Shown piece by piece: positions 51,336 through 59,367 of a stretch of DNA of 64,000 nucleotides (position 1 is the stretch's first letter; every line of letters begins with the position of its first letter). The stretch is from Anderseniella sp. Alg231-50 (GTDB lineage Bacteria > Pseudomonadota > Alphaproteobacteria > Rhizobiales > Aestuariivirgaceae): positions 558,001 to 622,000 of the forward strand of contig NZ_LT703003.1 of assembly GCF_900149695.1 (NCBI RefSeq), read 5' to 3'. A program made the translations under genes and the position numbers. Under the pieces are notes generated by a model. It was not told the origin of the DNA. It saw only the letters and a list, made by a program, of their open reading frames with translations, and ran no database searches.

Positions 51336-52949
51336 CTATTCGGCAGCGTCACGCACTGCCGGTGCCGCTGCCAGTACTTCGGTGTCGACGTGTTCGGCAA
51401 ACTTCTCGAAATTATCCACGAACATGGCAACCAGTTCGCTGGCCTTTGCATCATAGGCTGCCGGATCAGCCCAGGTGCTGCGCGGATCCAGAATTGCGCT
51501 GTCCACGTTCGGGACAGACATCGGCACCTCGAAACCGAAGGATGCATCGGTGCGCATCGGCACGTTGTTGAGACTGCCGTCAAGCGCGGCGGCCAATAGT
51601 GCGCGGGTTGCCTTGATCGGCATGCGGTGGCCTTCACCGTACGGCCCGCCGGTCCAGCCGGTATTGACCAGCCAGCATGTGGCACCATGTTCGGCAATCA
51701 GCTTTTTCAGCAGATTACCGTAAACGCTCGGGTGGCGCGGCATGAAGGGCGCGCCAAAACAGGTCGAGAACGTCGCCACGGTGCCTTTGACACCTTTTTC
51801 GGTGCCGGCCACCTTGGCGGTGTAGCCGGACAGGAAGTGATACATCGCCTGGTGCGGTGTCAGGCGCGCGATCGGCGGCAGGACACCGGAGGCATCCGCG
51901 GTCAGCATGATGACATTCTTCGGATGCGGCGCGGTCCCGTCTTCCGATGCGTTCGGAATGAAATGCATCGGATAGGCCACCCGGCCATTTTCGGTCAACG
52001 AGACATCGTCGAAGTCCGGTGTCCGCGTGTCGGCGTCGACCATGACGTTTTCAAGCACCGAGCCCCAACGCTGTGTGGTCGAGTAAATCTCCGGTTCGGC
52101 TTCTGCGGACAGATTTACCGTCTTGGCATAGCAACCGCCTTCAAAGTTGAAGATGCCGTTTGGCGACCAGCCATGTTCATCATCGCCGACGAGCGTGCGT
52201 GATGCATCTGATGACAATGTGGTCTTGCCGGTGCCTGACAGGCCGAAGAACAATGCAGATGTGCCGTCGTCGCCGGCATTGGCCGAACAGTGCATCGGCA
52301 TAATGCCTTTTTCAGGCAGGAAGTAGTTGAGCGTGCCGAATACCGACTTCTTGGTTTCGCCGGCATATTCACTGTCACCGATCAACACAAGTTTCTCGCT
52401 CAGATTGATGGCAATGACCGTTTCGGTGCGTGATCCGTGTTTTGCCGGATCAGCCTTGAAACTGGGCTGGTTGATGATTGTCAGTTCAGGTGTGAAATCC
52501 ATCACCTCGTCTCGCGACGGGCGGCGCAGCAGGTACCGGATGAACAATGCGTGCCAGGCAAACTGTGTCACGACGCGGACCTTGATGCGGTGTTCAGGGT
52601 CGGCACCGCCATACAGGTCCTGGACAAACAGGCGCTTGCCCCTGGCATGGTCGAGGAAATCGGCTTTCAGGGCGGCAAAATGATCGGGAGACATGCCCTT
52701 GTTGTTGTCCCACCAGATATTGTCTTCCGTGTTGGCGTCGCGAACGATGAACTTGTCCTGGGCGGACCGGCCTGTGTGCTTTCCGGTAACAACTGCCAGC
52801 GCACCGCTGTCGGTCACCATGCCTTCCTTCAGCTTGAGCGACATTTCGAAAAGCTGCGCGGCATTCAGGTTGTAGTGAACCTCCTGCGCCCCGCTGATCC
52901 GGGTTGTCTCTATAGGAAAGGCTGGATTGAAATGGCCTGTGTGTTGCAA
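51336..52949 (-). CDS. pckA: Phosphoenolpyruvate carboxykinase (ATP)
   Basis: First committed step of gluconeogenesis: oxaloacetate plus ATP to PEP and CO2. The P-loop/kinase-1a motif [11 protein letters not shown], the metal site [22 protein letters not shown] and R-containing [13 protein letters not shown] are all present. The ORF opens with GTG at 52988, but AGGAG lies 7 bp before the TTG at 52949, and the product then begins [11 protein letters not shown], matching alphaproteobacterial PckA; this gives 537 aa. It is divergent from chvI, a conserved arrangement in Hyphomicrobiales where ChvI affects pckA. Confidence 0.95.
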   Translation of the reverse strand: MQHTGHFNPAFPIETTRISGAQEVHYNLNAAQLFEMSLKLKEGMVTDSGALAVVTGKHTGRSAQDKFIVRDANTEDNIWWDNNKGMSPDHFAALKADFLDHARGKRLFVQDLYGGADPEHRIKVRVVTQFAWHALFIRYLLRRPSRDEVMDFTPELTIINQPSFKADPAKHGSRTETVIAINLSEKLVLIGDSEYAGETKKSVFGTLNYFLPEKGIMPMHCSANAGDDGTSALFFGLSGTGKTTLSSDASRTLVGDDEHGWSPNGIFNFEGGCYAKTVNLSAEAEPEIYSTTQRWGSVLENVMVDADTRTPDFDDVSLTENGRVAYPMHFIPNASEDGTAPHPKNVIMLTADASGVLPPIARLTPHQAMYHFLSGYTAKVAGTEKGVKGTVATFSTCFGAPFMPRHPSVYGNLLKKLIAEHGATCWLVNTGWTGGPYGEGHRMPIKATRALLAAALDGSLNNVPMRTDASFGFEVPMSVPNVDSAILDPRSTWADPAAYDAKASELVAMFVDNFEKFAEHVDTEVLAAAPAVRDAAE

Positions 52950-53370
52950 CGCGCTGCTCCTGACACAGTAATGAAAGACACACGGCACCTAACAGCCATG
53001 ACTTTGTTCATTACGTCTGTGATCTCTTTTTCTGTGGATGAAACGGGTTGTGATTTCACGGCGCATCGCCCTCAACTGAACCCTGTATAAAAAGTAAACT
53101 AAGCAATCTTTTGATCGCCTTCAAGCAGTCAAAAGGATGATATGCGATTTCTGTTGATAGCGTAATTGTGGCAAATTTCGCAAAGCTGCCGGGGCTGACG
53201 GATTGTCGCGGCCTTCACGTTTTGGCCCCCGCACTTGTTATCTTTTGGCAGTGGCACCATATTCCGTCCATGTTTTACTTAGCGACAACGTAAAACATCC
53301 TGCCACAATTTGTGCCAGATCAGTCTTTACGGCTCGCCATCAGGACGGAGATAAAGCATTGGGAAAACGC
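52950..53370. other. Divergent pckA-chvI regulatory region
   Basis: About 420 bp without a supported gene. Inverted arms CTTTTGA (53108-53114) and TCAAAAG (53129-53135) lie in an AT-rich stretch. The chvI frame is open upstream to 53203 but without a ribosome site or resemblance to response regulators. ChvI boxes could not be assigned with confidence. Confidence 0.45.
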
Positions 53371-54069
53371 ATGCCAACAATTGCGCTCGTTGATGACGAC
53401 CGGCACATTCTGACATCGGTGTCCATGGCACTGGAGGCAGAAGGTTACAGCACCAGCACCTACACCGACGGCGTTGCCGCGCTGCAGGGGTTGGAGGACA
53501 CGCCACCAGACATGGCCATCTTCGATATCAAGATGCCACGCATGGACGGTATGGAGTTATTGCGGCGCCTGCGGCAGAAATCCGACCTTCCCGTGATCTT
53601 CCTGACCTCCAAGGACGAGGAAATTGACGAGTTGTTCGGCCTGAAAATGGGCGCGGACGACTTTATCCGCAAACCGTTCTCGCAACGCCTCCTGGTCGAG
53701 CGCGTCAAGGCAGTTTTGCGCCGCGCACAGAACCGCGAAGGCATCGAGGTTACCGGAGAAGCCAGCAAGATTATCGAGCGTGGCCGCCTGATGATGGACC
53801 CGGACCGCCATTCCAGCACCTGGGATGGAAGGTCCGTTACCCTAACGGTTACCGAATTTCTGATCCTGCAGGCGCTTGCGCAGCGCCCGGGCATCGTAAA
53901 AAGCCGCGATTCACTGATGGACGCCGCCTATGACGACCAGGTCTATGTTGATGACCGCACGATTGACAGCCACATCAAGCGGCTGCGCAAAAAATTCAAG
54001 GTAGTCGACGACGATTTCGACGCTATCGAAACGCTCTATGGAGTTGGATACCGGTTCCGCGAGATGTAA
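53371..54069 (+). CDS. chvI: Response regulator ChvI
   Basis: OmpR-class regulator, 232 aa, of the ExoR-ChvG-ChvI envelope/acid response system. The receiver domain has acidic residues VDDDR, the phospho-acceptor D52 ([10 protein letters not shown]), T in LTSKD and K in IRKPFSQ. The winged-helix output ends [14 protein letters not shown] ... YGVGYRFRE. The ATG at 53371 gives [26 protein letters not shown], the family N-terminus. A TTG at 53359 (8 bp after CGGAG) is a real alternative and would add four residues. chvG follows after a 180-bp gap with two hairpins. Confidence 0.94.
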   Translation: MPTIALVDDDRHILTSVSMALEAEGYSTSTYTDGVAALQGLEDTPPDMAIFDIKMPRMDGMELLRRLRQKSDLPVIFLTSKDEEIDELFGLKMGADDFIRKPFSQRLLVERVKAVLRRAQNREGIEVTGEASKIIERGRLMMDPDRHSSTWDGRSVTLTVTEFLILQALAQRPGIVKSRDSLMDAAYDDQVYVDDRTIDSHIKRLRKKFKVVDDDFDAIETLYGVGYRFREM

Positions 54070-54133
54070 GCTCAACGTGGCTGGTGATCGTTGACTTGCC
54101 AATATGCCCGGCGGAAGATGGGCGAATTGACCA

Positions 54134-54170
54134 GATCAGGATGATTTCTGGTTGTAACGACCATAAATCA
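54134..54170 (+). repeat. Intergenic repeat family 1, fragment
   Basis: GATCAGGATGATTTCTGGTT, then 17 further bases ending CCATAAATCA, matches the end of the full copy at 58942. It forms a hairpin TGATTTCTGGT/ACCATAAATCA after chvI. Confidence 0.5.
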
Positions 54171-54189
54171 CCCGATTGTTTGCAAAATA

Positions 54190-54229
54190 CCAGACCATCC
54201 CGGGCTCACCTGAACCCGGGGTGGTCTGG
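54190..54229 (+). other. Strong hairpin between chvI and chvG
   Basis: Arms CCAGACCATCCCGGG (54190-54204) and CCCGGGGTGGTCTGG (54215-54229) pair over 15 positions with one T-G wobble and a 10-nt loop. No T-run follows, so it is not a standard terminator. It ends 23 bp before the chvG start and may stabilise or process the mRNA or lower chvG translation. Confidence 0.6.
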
Positions 54230-54252
54230 CAGCGTTTCAGCAGGGACGGCCA

Positions 54253-56088
54253 ATGACGATCCAGTCGGATCTTGGACATAACAAGCAGGCGACTCCGGTT
54301 TCTGAGCATGCGGTTTCTGAAAACATGTCGTCTGAGGAGCAGTTGACCCGGCCCGCTGCCTGGTGGGACCGTTTCGCACCGGCTCATCTGACAAGCCGCA
54401 TTCTGATCATCAACCTGTGTGGCCTCATCATCCTGGTCCTCGGCATCCTGTTCTTCAATCAAAGCCGCAAGAGCCTGATTGACAGCCGCGTGCAAAGCCT
54501 GATGACCCAGGCCCAGATCATGGCAGCTGCGGTCGGTTCTTCGGTTTCAGTGGAAACCGACCAGCTCATTCTCGACCCGGAACAACTGATCGAACAGCAG
54601 CTCAACCCCAATGCGGCAGCGCCGGCAACTTCGGGGCAGACCGATTTCCTGGTAAACCCGGACCGCGCCGGGCCCGTACTGCGGCGCCTGGTATCAAACA
54701 CCGACATTCGCGCTCACCTGTTTGACCGTGACGGCGCCATGATCGTGGACAGCCGTTATTTCTACGGGCGTGGCGAGGTCCTGCGGATCAACCTGCCGCC
54801 GCGCGACACAAAAGACGAACACTCCGTGTACGACACGCTATGGGACAAATTCAACGAGTGGTTCTTCGCTGTCGGATACAAGGAACAAAAGGAATATACC
54901 GCCACCAATGGCGGCGAGTTTGAAGAAATCCGCGCTGCCCTGAACGGGGCGTCGGTGTCGGTTGTGCGCGTCAACAAGAAGAAAGAGATCATTGTTGCCG
55001 TTGCGGTTCCGGTGCAGCGGTTCCGGGCCGTTCAGGGTGCGCTTGTGCTGACCACGCCGGGCGGCGAGATTGACGCGGTGCTGCGCGAAGACCTGCGGAT
55101 CATCCTGTTTATCTTCATGTTCACTTCGCTCGTGACAATCATTTTGTCATTGCTGATGGCAGGCCATATCGCCGAGCCCATAAGACGGCTGTCCGGGGCT
55201 GCCGCCGCGGTGAGCCGCGGCCATGCCAAGCGCGTGGAAATCCCGGACTTTTCATCGCGGCGCGACGAAATCGGGCACTTGTCCGGTTCCCTGCGCGAAA
55301 TGACCAGTTCGCTGTACAACCGGATCGAGGCCATCGAGGCGTTTGCCGCAGATGTCGCCCATGAACTCAAAAACCCCCTGACTTCGCTGCGTTCGGCCGT
55401 TGAAACCATTGAATATGCCCGCACGCCGGAACAGCGTGAACGTCTGGTTGCCATCGTCAAGGATGACGTCAAGCGGCTGGACCGGCTTATTTCCGACATT
55501 TCCGATGCGTCGCGACTGGATGCAGAACTGGCCCGCAGCGAGGCCGGTCCGGTCGACATGCGACAGCTGCTCGAGACCTTTGTTGAACTGGCCAATGAGA
55601 CCCGGCGCGAAAACCAGCCCCGGGTAACGCTGAAAATCGAACCATTGCCAGGCGAGGTCTCGGACAAGGACGGATTCACAATAAACGGGCATGACAACCG
55701 GTTGGGCCAGGTCACGCGCAACCTGATCGCCAATGCGGTTTCGTTTTCCCCGGCAGACGGTGAAGTCGCCGTGACACTGCGGCGTAAAAAACGCAGTGTG
55801 GAATATGTCGTAGAGGACTCAGGACCCGGCATTCCACCAGCCAACCTGGAGCGGGTATTCGAGCGATTCTACACCGACAGGCCGGAAAATTCATTCGGCA
55901 AGAATTCCGGCCTGGGCCTGTCCATCTCACGCCAGATCGTGGAGGCGCACCACGGCACAATCCGGGCATCGAACCACTATGGCGGCCAGTCCGGCACCGG
56001 CAGCGATGCTGAAATCAGGGGCGCCCGCTTTACGGTACAGCTACCGGTTGAACGTTCTGCGTCCGACCTGCCTCGCCGCAAGTCCTGA
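54253..56088 (+). CDS. chvG: Sensor histidine kinase ChvG
   Basis: Membrane sensor kinase of 611 aa that phosphorylates ChvI and is held off by periplasmic ExoR in relatives. TM1 spans about 49-70 and TM2 about 281-303, enclosing a 210-residue periplasmic domain. HAMP is at about 303-355. The HisKA phospho-acceptor is H370 in DVAHELKNPL. The ATPase has NLIANAVSFSP (N box), DSGPGIPP (G1), ERFYTDRP (F) and GLGLSISRQIV (G2). hprK follows 8 bp after the stop. Confidence 0.94.
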   Translation: MTIQSDLGHNKQATPVSEHAVSENMSSEEQLTRPAAWWDRFAPAHLTSRILIINLCGLIILVLGILFFNQSRKSLIDSRVQSLMTQAQIMAAAVGSSVSVETDQLILDPEQLIEQQLNPNAAAPATSGQTDFLVNPDRAGPVLRRLVSNTDIRAHLFDRDGAMIVDSRYFYGRGEVLRINLPPRDTKDEHSVYDTLWDKFNEWFFAVGYKEQKEYTATNGGEFEEIRAALNGASVSVVRVNKKKEIIVAVAVPVQRFRAVQGALVLTTPGGEIDAVLREDLRIILFIFMFTSLVTIILSLLMAGHIAEPIRRLSGAAAAVSRGHAKRVEIPDFSSRRDEIGHLSGSLREMTSSLYNRIEAIEAFAADVAHELKNPLTSLRSAVETIEYARTPEQRERLVAIVKDDVKRLDRLISDISDASRLDAELARSEAGPVDMRQLLETFVELANETRRENQPRVTLKIEPLPGEVSDKDGFTINGHDNRLGQVTRNLIANAVSFSPADGEVAVTLRRKKRSVEYVVEDSGPGIPPANLERVFERFYTDRPENSFGKNSGLGLSISRQIVEAHHGTIRASNHYGGQSGTGSDAEIRGARFTVQLPVERSASDLPRRKS

Positions 56089-56096
56089 CACCTACC

Positions 56097-56603
56097 ATGA
56101 ACAACCCGGTTCCGGCCCCTATCACCACACATGGCACCTGCATCGCCTTGTCGTGCGCAGGGCACTCGGCCGGCATATTGCTACTGGGCGCACCTGGTAC
56201 CGGCAAGTCATCGCTGGCCCTGCAGTTGATCGATCAACCGGGTTCCGGCGCCGGATCGGCGGAGCCCGTCCGCGGACACCTGGTGAGCGACGACCAGGTT
56301 CTGCTTGAAGACGTGGACGGTGCCCTCACAGCAAGTGCGCCACCCGCCATTGACGGACTGCTGGAAGTGCGCGGCATAGGCATTGTCAAGGTCGCCAAAT
56401 CCGGTTTTCCAGTGCGCCTCGACATGGTCGTTGCCCATGCGGACGCGGCAGATATCGAGCGGATGCCGGAGCCTGCGGTCATAGAACTGGGCGGCCGGAA
56501 CCTGCCGCTGCACGAAATCGACTTTTCAACCCCGCCGGCAGCGGCACAGGTACGCACCCTGGCCCTCATCCACTGGGGATTGGCGGCCTTAAGCATTTCG
56601 TGA
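56097..56603 (+). CDS. hprK: HPr kinase/phosphorylase, short form
   Basis: Serine kinase/phosphorylase acting on HPr of the regulatory PTS. It has the P-loop GAPGTGKSS and a later EVRGIGIVKV that matches the HprK signature region. The N-terminal domain of Firmicutes HprK is missing; the 168-aa catalytic core alone is normal for Alphaproteobacteria. Position between chvG and the manX-HPr pair is conserved in Hyphomicrobiales. Confidence 0.92.
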   Translation: MNNPVPAPITTHGTCIALSCAGHSAGILLLGAPGTGKSSLALQLIDQPGSGAGSAEPVRGHLVSDDQVLLEDVDGALTASAPPAIDGLLEVRGIGIVKVAKSGFPVRLDMVVAHADAADIERMPEPAVIELGGRNLPLHEIDFSTPPAAAQVRTLALIHWGLAALSIS

Positions 56604-56734
56604 GTATCCTTGGATCGGGCCTTGCAGACAATCACCGAAACGGTAATGTAACCATCCGTAAAACGAAAATACCGGCCCGCTGCCGGTAAATTTTACAGAC
56701 TTGATACCAAAGGACCTAGTCAGGCTTTGCACAT

Positions 56735-57133
56735 ATGATCGGACTCGTACTGGTTTCACACGGCAGGCTGGCACAGGAACTGTGCAATGCGCTGGTTCAT
56801 GTGGTGGGGCCTCAGGAAAACATCGAAGTCATCGGGATCGGGCCAGACGATGACGGGGATCAGCGTCGCGACGACATTCTGACAGCCATCAAGAAAGTCG
56901 ATTCCGGAAAGGGCGTCGTTGTTGTAACGGACATGTTCGGCGGCACACCGTCCAATCTTGCCATTTCGGCAATGGATGACGGCGAGATAGAAGTGCTGGC
57001 CGGCGCAAACCTGCCAATGCTGATCAAGCTTGCCAGTGTGCGCGGGGCGCTGCCTTTGCAAAAGGCGGCCGAAGAAGCCCAGAATGCCGGGCGCAAATAC
57101 ATAAACCTGGCAGGAAGCCTGCTTGATCGATGA
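56735..57133 (+). CDS. manX: PTS EIIA-Man family protein ManX
   Basis: A 132-aa EIIA of the mannose type. The phospho-His is H9 in LVLVSHGRLAQEL, and VVVTDMFGGTPSNLA is the family's second signature. No EIIB, EIIC or EIID partner is encoded nearby, so like ptsN it is probably regulatory rather than sugar-transporting. It overlaps the HPr gene by ATGA. Confidence 0.92.
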   Translation: MIGLVLVSHGRLAQELCNALVHVVGPQENIEVIGIGPDDDGDQRRDDILTAIKKVDSGKGVVVVTDMFGGTPSNLAISAMDDGEIEVLAGANLPMLIKLASVRGALPLQKAAEEAQNAGRKYINLAGSLLDR

Positions 57134-57444
57134 CGACGGTGCGCGAGCTTGAGATTACCAACCGCCGTGGTTTGCATGCACGCGCTTCGGCCAAGTTTGT
57201 CAAATGCGTCGAGCAGTTCGATGTCGACGTGACAGTATCCCATGACGGTCAAAGCGTGCCGGGAACATCAATTCTGGGTCTGATGATGCTTGCCGCATCA
57301 ACCGGCACCATCATCAAGGTCGCCGCGACCGGCAAAGATGCAAAGGTCGCCGTTGAAGCAATTACCGCCCTTTTGGCCGACCGGTTTGGCGAAGACCGGG
57401 AAGACAATGCCGCCGACAGCGCTGCTGCCACAGGCGATATATAA
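57130..57444 (+). CDS. ptsH: Phosphocarrier protein HPr
   Basis: A 104-aa HPr. The phosphotransfer His is H16 ([12 protein letters not shown]), and the regulatory serine is S47 ([11 protein letters not shown]), the target of the HprK encoded just upstream. With ManX, PtsN and an EI encoded elsewhere it forms a nitrogen/regulatory PTS. It is about 100 bp upstream of ahcY. Confidence 0.93.
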   Translation: MTTVRELEITNRRGLHARASAKFVKCVEQFDVDVTVSHDGQSVPGTSILGLMMLAASTGTIIKVAATGKDAKVAVEAITALLADRFGEDREDNAADSAAATGDI

Positions 57445-57541
57445 AGATTTATTTATATGTTCATTGCGATCCGGGCCGCGTCCTGATATAGAGCGCGCAA
57501 ATAAAAGTCCTATTGCACAATTCACACAGGAATTGCTGATC

Positions 57542-58942
57542 ATGACCAGCTCGAACGATTATGCCGTCGCCGATATTTCCCTTGCAGGATTTGGCCGCAA
57601 GGAAATCACCATTGCAGAAGTTGAAATGCCGGGACTGATGTCTGTGCGCGAAGAATACGGCACTGCCCAGCCTCTCAAGGGCGCCCGTATCGCCGGCTCC
57701 TTGCACATGACCATCCAGACAGCTGTCCTGATCGAAACACTCGTGGCGCTGGGAGCAGAAGTGCGCTGGGCGTCATGCAATATCTTCTCGACCCAAGATC
57801 ACGCCGCCGCCGCCATTGCCGAACGCGGCATACCGGTTTTTGCCCACAAGGGTGAAACACTGCAGGAATACTGGGATTTCGCCGACAAGATCTTCGACTG
57901 GCCGGACGGCGAAACAGCCAACATGATCCTGGACGACGGCGGCGACGCCACCATGTACATCCTGATCGGCGCCAAGGCTGAAAAGGACATTTCCGTGCTG
58001 GATAATCCCGGTAATGAAGAAGAAGAAATCTTCTTCGCGACCATCCGCAAACGCATGGAGCGCGACCCGGGCTTCTTCACCAGGGCACGTGCGGCCATCA
58101 AGGGCGTGTCCGAAGAAACCACGACCGGTGTGCATCGCCTGTATGAGCTGGAAAAGAAGGGCGATCTGCCGTTCCCGGCCATCAATGTCAACGACAGCGT
58201 GACCAAGTCGAAATTCGACAACAAATACGGTTGCCGCGAATCACTGGTGGACGCCATCCGCCGCGGCACAGACGTCATGCTTGCCGGCAAGGTGGCAATC
58301 GTTGCCGGATACGGAGACGTCGGCAAAGGGTCAGCACAGTCCCTGGCCGGTGCCGGTGCACGGGTGCTGGTCACCGAAGTCGATCCGATCTGTGCGTTGC
58401 AGGCCGCCATGGACGGTTTTGAAGTGGTGACACTGGATGACGATATTGAACGGGCCGATGTCATTGTCACCGCAACAGGCAACAAGGATATCCTGACGGT
58501 GGAACACATGCGCCGCGTCAAGGACATGGCAATCGTGTGCAATATCGGCCACTTCGACAATGAAATTCAGGTCGCAGGCCTGAAAAACTTCAAATGGACC
58601 AACGTCAAACCGCAAGTGGACATGATCGAATTTCCCGCCGGCAACCGGATGATCCTGCTGTCTGAAGGACGCCTGGTGAATCTCGGCAACGCGACAGGCC
58701 ATCCGAGTTTCGTCATGTCCGCTTCCTTTGCCAACCAGACGCTGGCGCAGATCGAGTTGTGGACCAAGGGTGATCAGTACAAAAATTCGGTCTACGTGCT
58801 GCCCAAGCATCTCGATGAAAAGGTTGCCATGCTGCATCTGTCCAAGATCGGTGCCAAGCTGACCAGGCTCTCCGAAGAGCAGGCAAGCTATATCGGCGTC
58901 ACCCCGGACGGCCCGTTCAAGCCGGAAACCTATCGTTACTAG
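57542..58942 (+). CDS. ahcY: Adenosylhomocysteinase
   Basis: Hydrolyses S-adenosylhomocysteine to adenosine and homocysteine, relieving product inhibition of methyltransferases and feeding methionine recycling. 466 aa. The NAD-binding motif [15 protein letters not shown], the substrate segment [12 protein letters not shown] and the C-terminal K-x5-YR ending (FKPETYRY) are present. The ATG at 57542 has AGGAAT upstream; the long N-terminal frame back to 57290 overlaps HPr and is not coding. No SAH or SAM riboswitch was recognisable in the 97-bp leader. Confidence 0.96.
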   Translation: MTSSNDYAVADISLAGFGRKEITIAEVEMPGLMSVREEYGTAQPLKGARIAGSLHMTIQTAVLIETLVALGAEVRWASCNIFSTQDHAAAAIAERGIPVFAHKGETLQEYWDFADKIFDWPDGETANMILDDGGDATMYILIGAKAEKDISVLDNPGNEEEEIFFATIRKRMERDPGFFTRARAAIKGVSEETTTGVHRLYELEKKGDLPFPAINVNDSVTKSKFDNKYGCRESLVDAIRRGTDVMLAGKVAIVAGYGDVGKGSAQSLAGAGARVLVTEVDPICALQAAMDGFEVVTLDDDIERADVIVTATGNKDILTVEHMRRVKDMAIVCNIGHFDNEIQVAGLKNFKWTNVKPQVDMIEFPAGNRMILLSEGRLVNLGNATGHPSFVMSASFANQTLAQIELWTKGDQYKNSVYVLPKHLDEKVAMLHLSKIGAKLTRLSEEQASYIGVTPDGPFKPETYRY

Positions 58943-59042
58943 ATCAGCATGATTTTTGGTTGAACCAACCAAAAATCATAAACCTGACCGCTTTCAAAGT
59001 AACAGAGCAACTCTATAGGTACTATCGAACCCATGTTGCTCT
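58942..59042 (-). repeat. Structured intergenic repeat family 1, full copy B
   Basis: About 101 bp after ahcY. It contains a perfect 13-bp stem, TGATTTTTGGTTG with CAACCAAAAATCA and a 3-nt loop (58950-58978), and the AGAGCAAC ... GTTGCTCT arms (59003-59042). Its reverse complement aligns with 18967-19068. The first hairpin may also end the ahcY transcript. Confidence 0.65.
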
Positions 59043-59367
59043 GGCGCTGTTTCCGATATCCCCAGACGTTTTCCAGAGCGCACTGTCCCGTTGATAAGAT
59101 TTCAACGGGGTAGTGTGCTTTTTGCTCCCATGCGGCTATACCTGTCACGGGACATTGCGTGTTCGATTCGCACGGGGACGCACAGCATGCTGCAGTAACC
59201 CCGATATGGGTGAGTGAAGTTGCTTTGCGTTCGGGACAACAGGCATTCACATTAATGCGTAGAGTTGCTCTAACACTTTGGAATCGAGTACCTTTTCTTC
59301 TGTCAGGTGATTCCGTCTGACTGGAGGGTGCTCCAGGAAAAAACGTTTTCAGGGGGCCTGAAACGCT
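58943..59367. other. Intergenic region between ahcY and divL
   Basis: About 425 bp filled by the family 1 repeat on the left, a central stretch with no recognisable gene, a second family 1 fragment (59259-59287), and AGGGGG (59351-59356) ahead of divL. A 144-codon minus-strand frame covering it starts inside divL's leader and has no recognisable product. Confidence 0.5.
59259..59287 (+). repeat. Intergenic repeat family 1, second fragment
   Basis: TAGAGTTGCTCTAACACTTT followed by GGAATCGA matches the middle of copy A (AAAGTTGCTCTAACCCTTTAG around 18995-19015) in direct orientation. Confidence 0.5.

Noticed and set aside
57445-57541. SAH or SAM/SAH riboswitch upstream of ahcY
   Set aside because: The 97-bp leader is AT-rich at its left end and shows no convincing pseudoknot or conserved core by eye.
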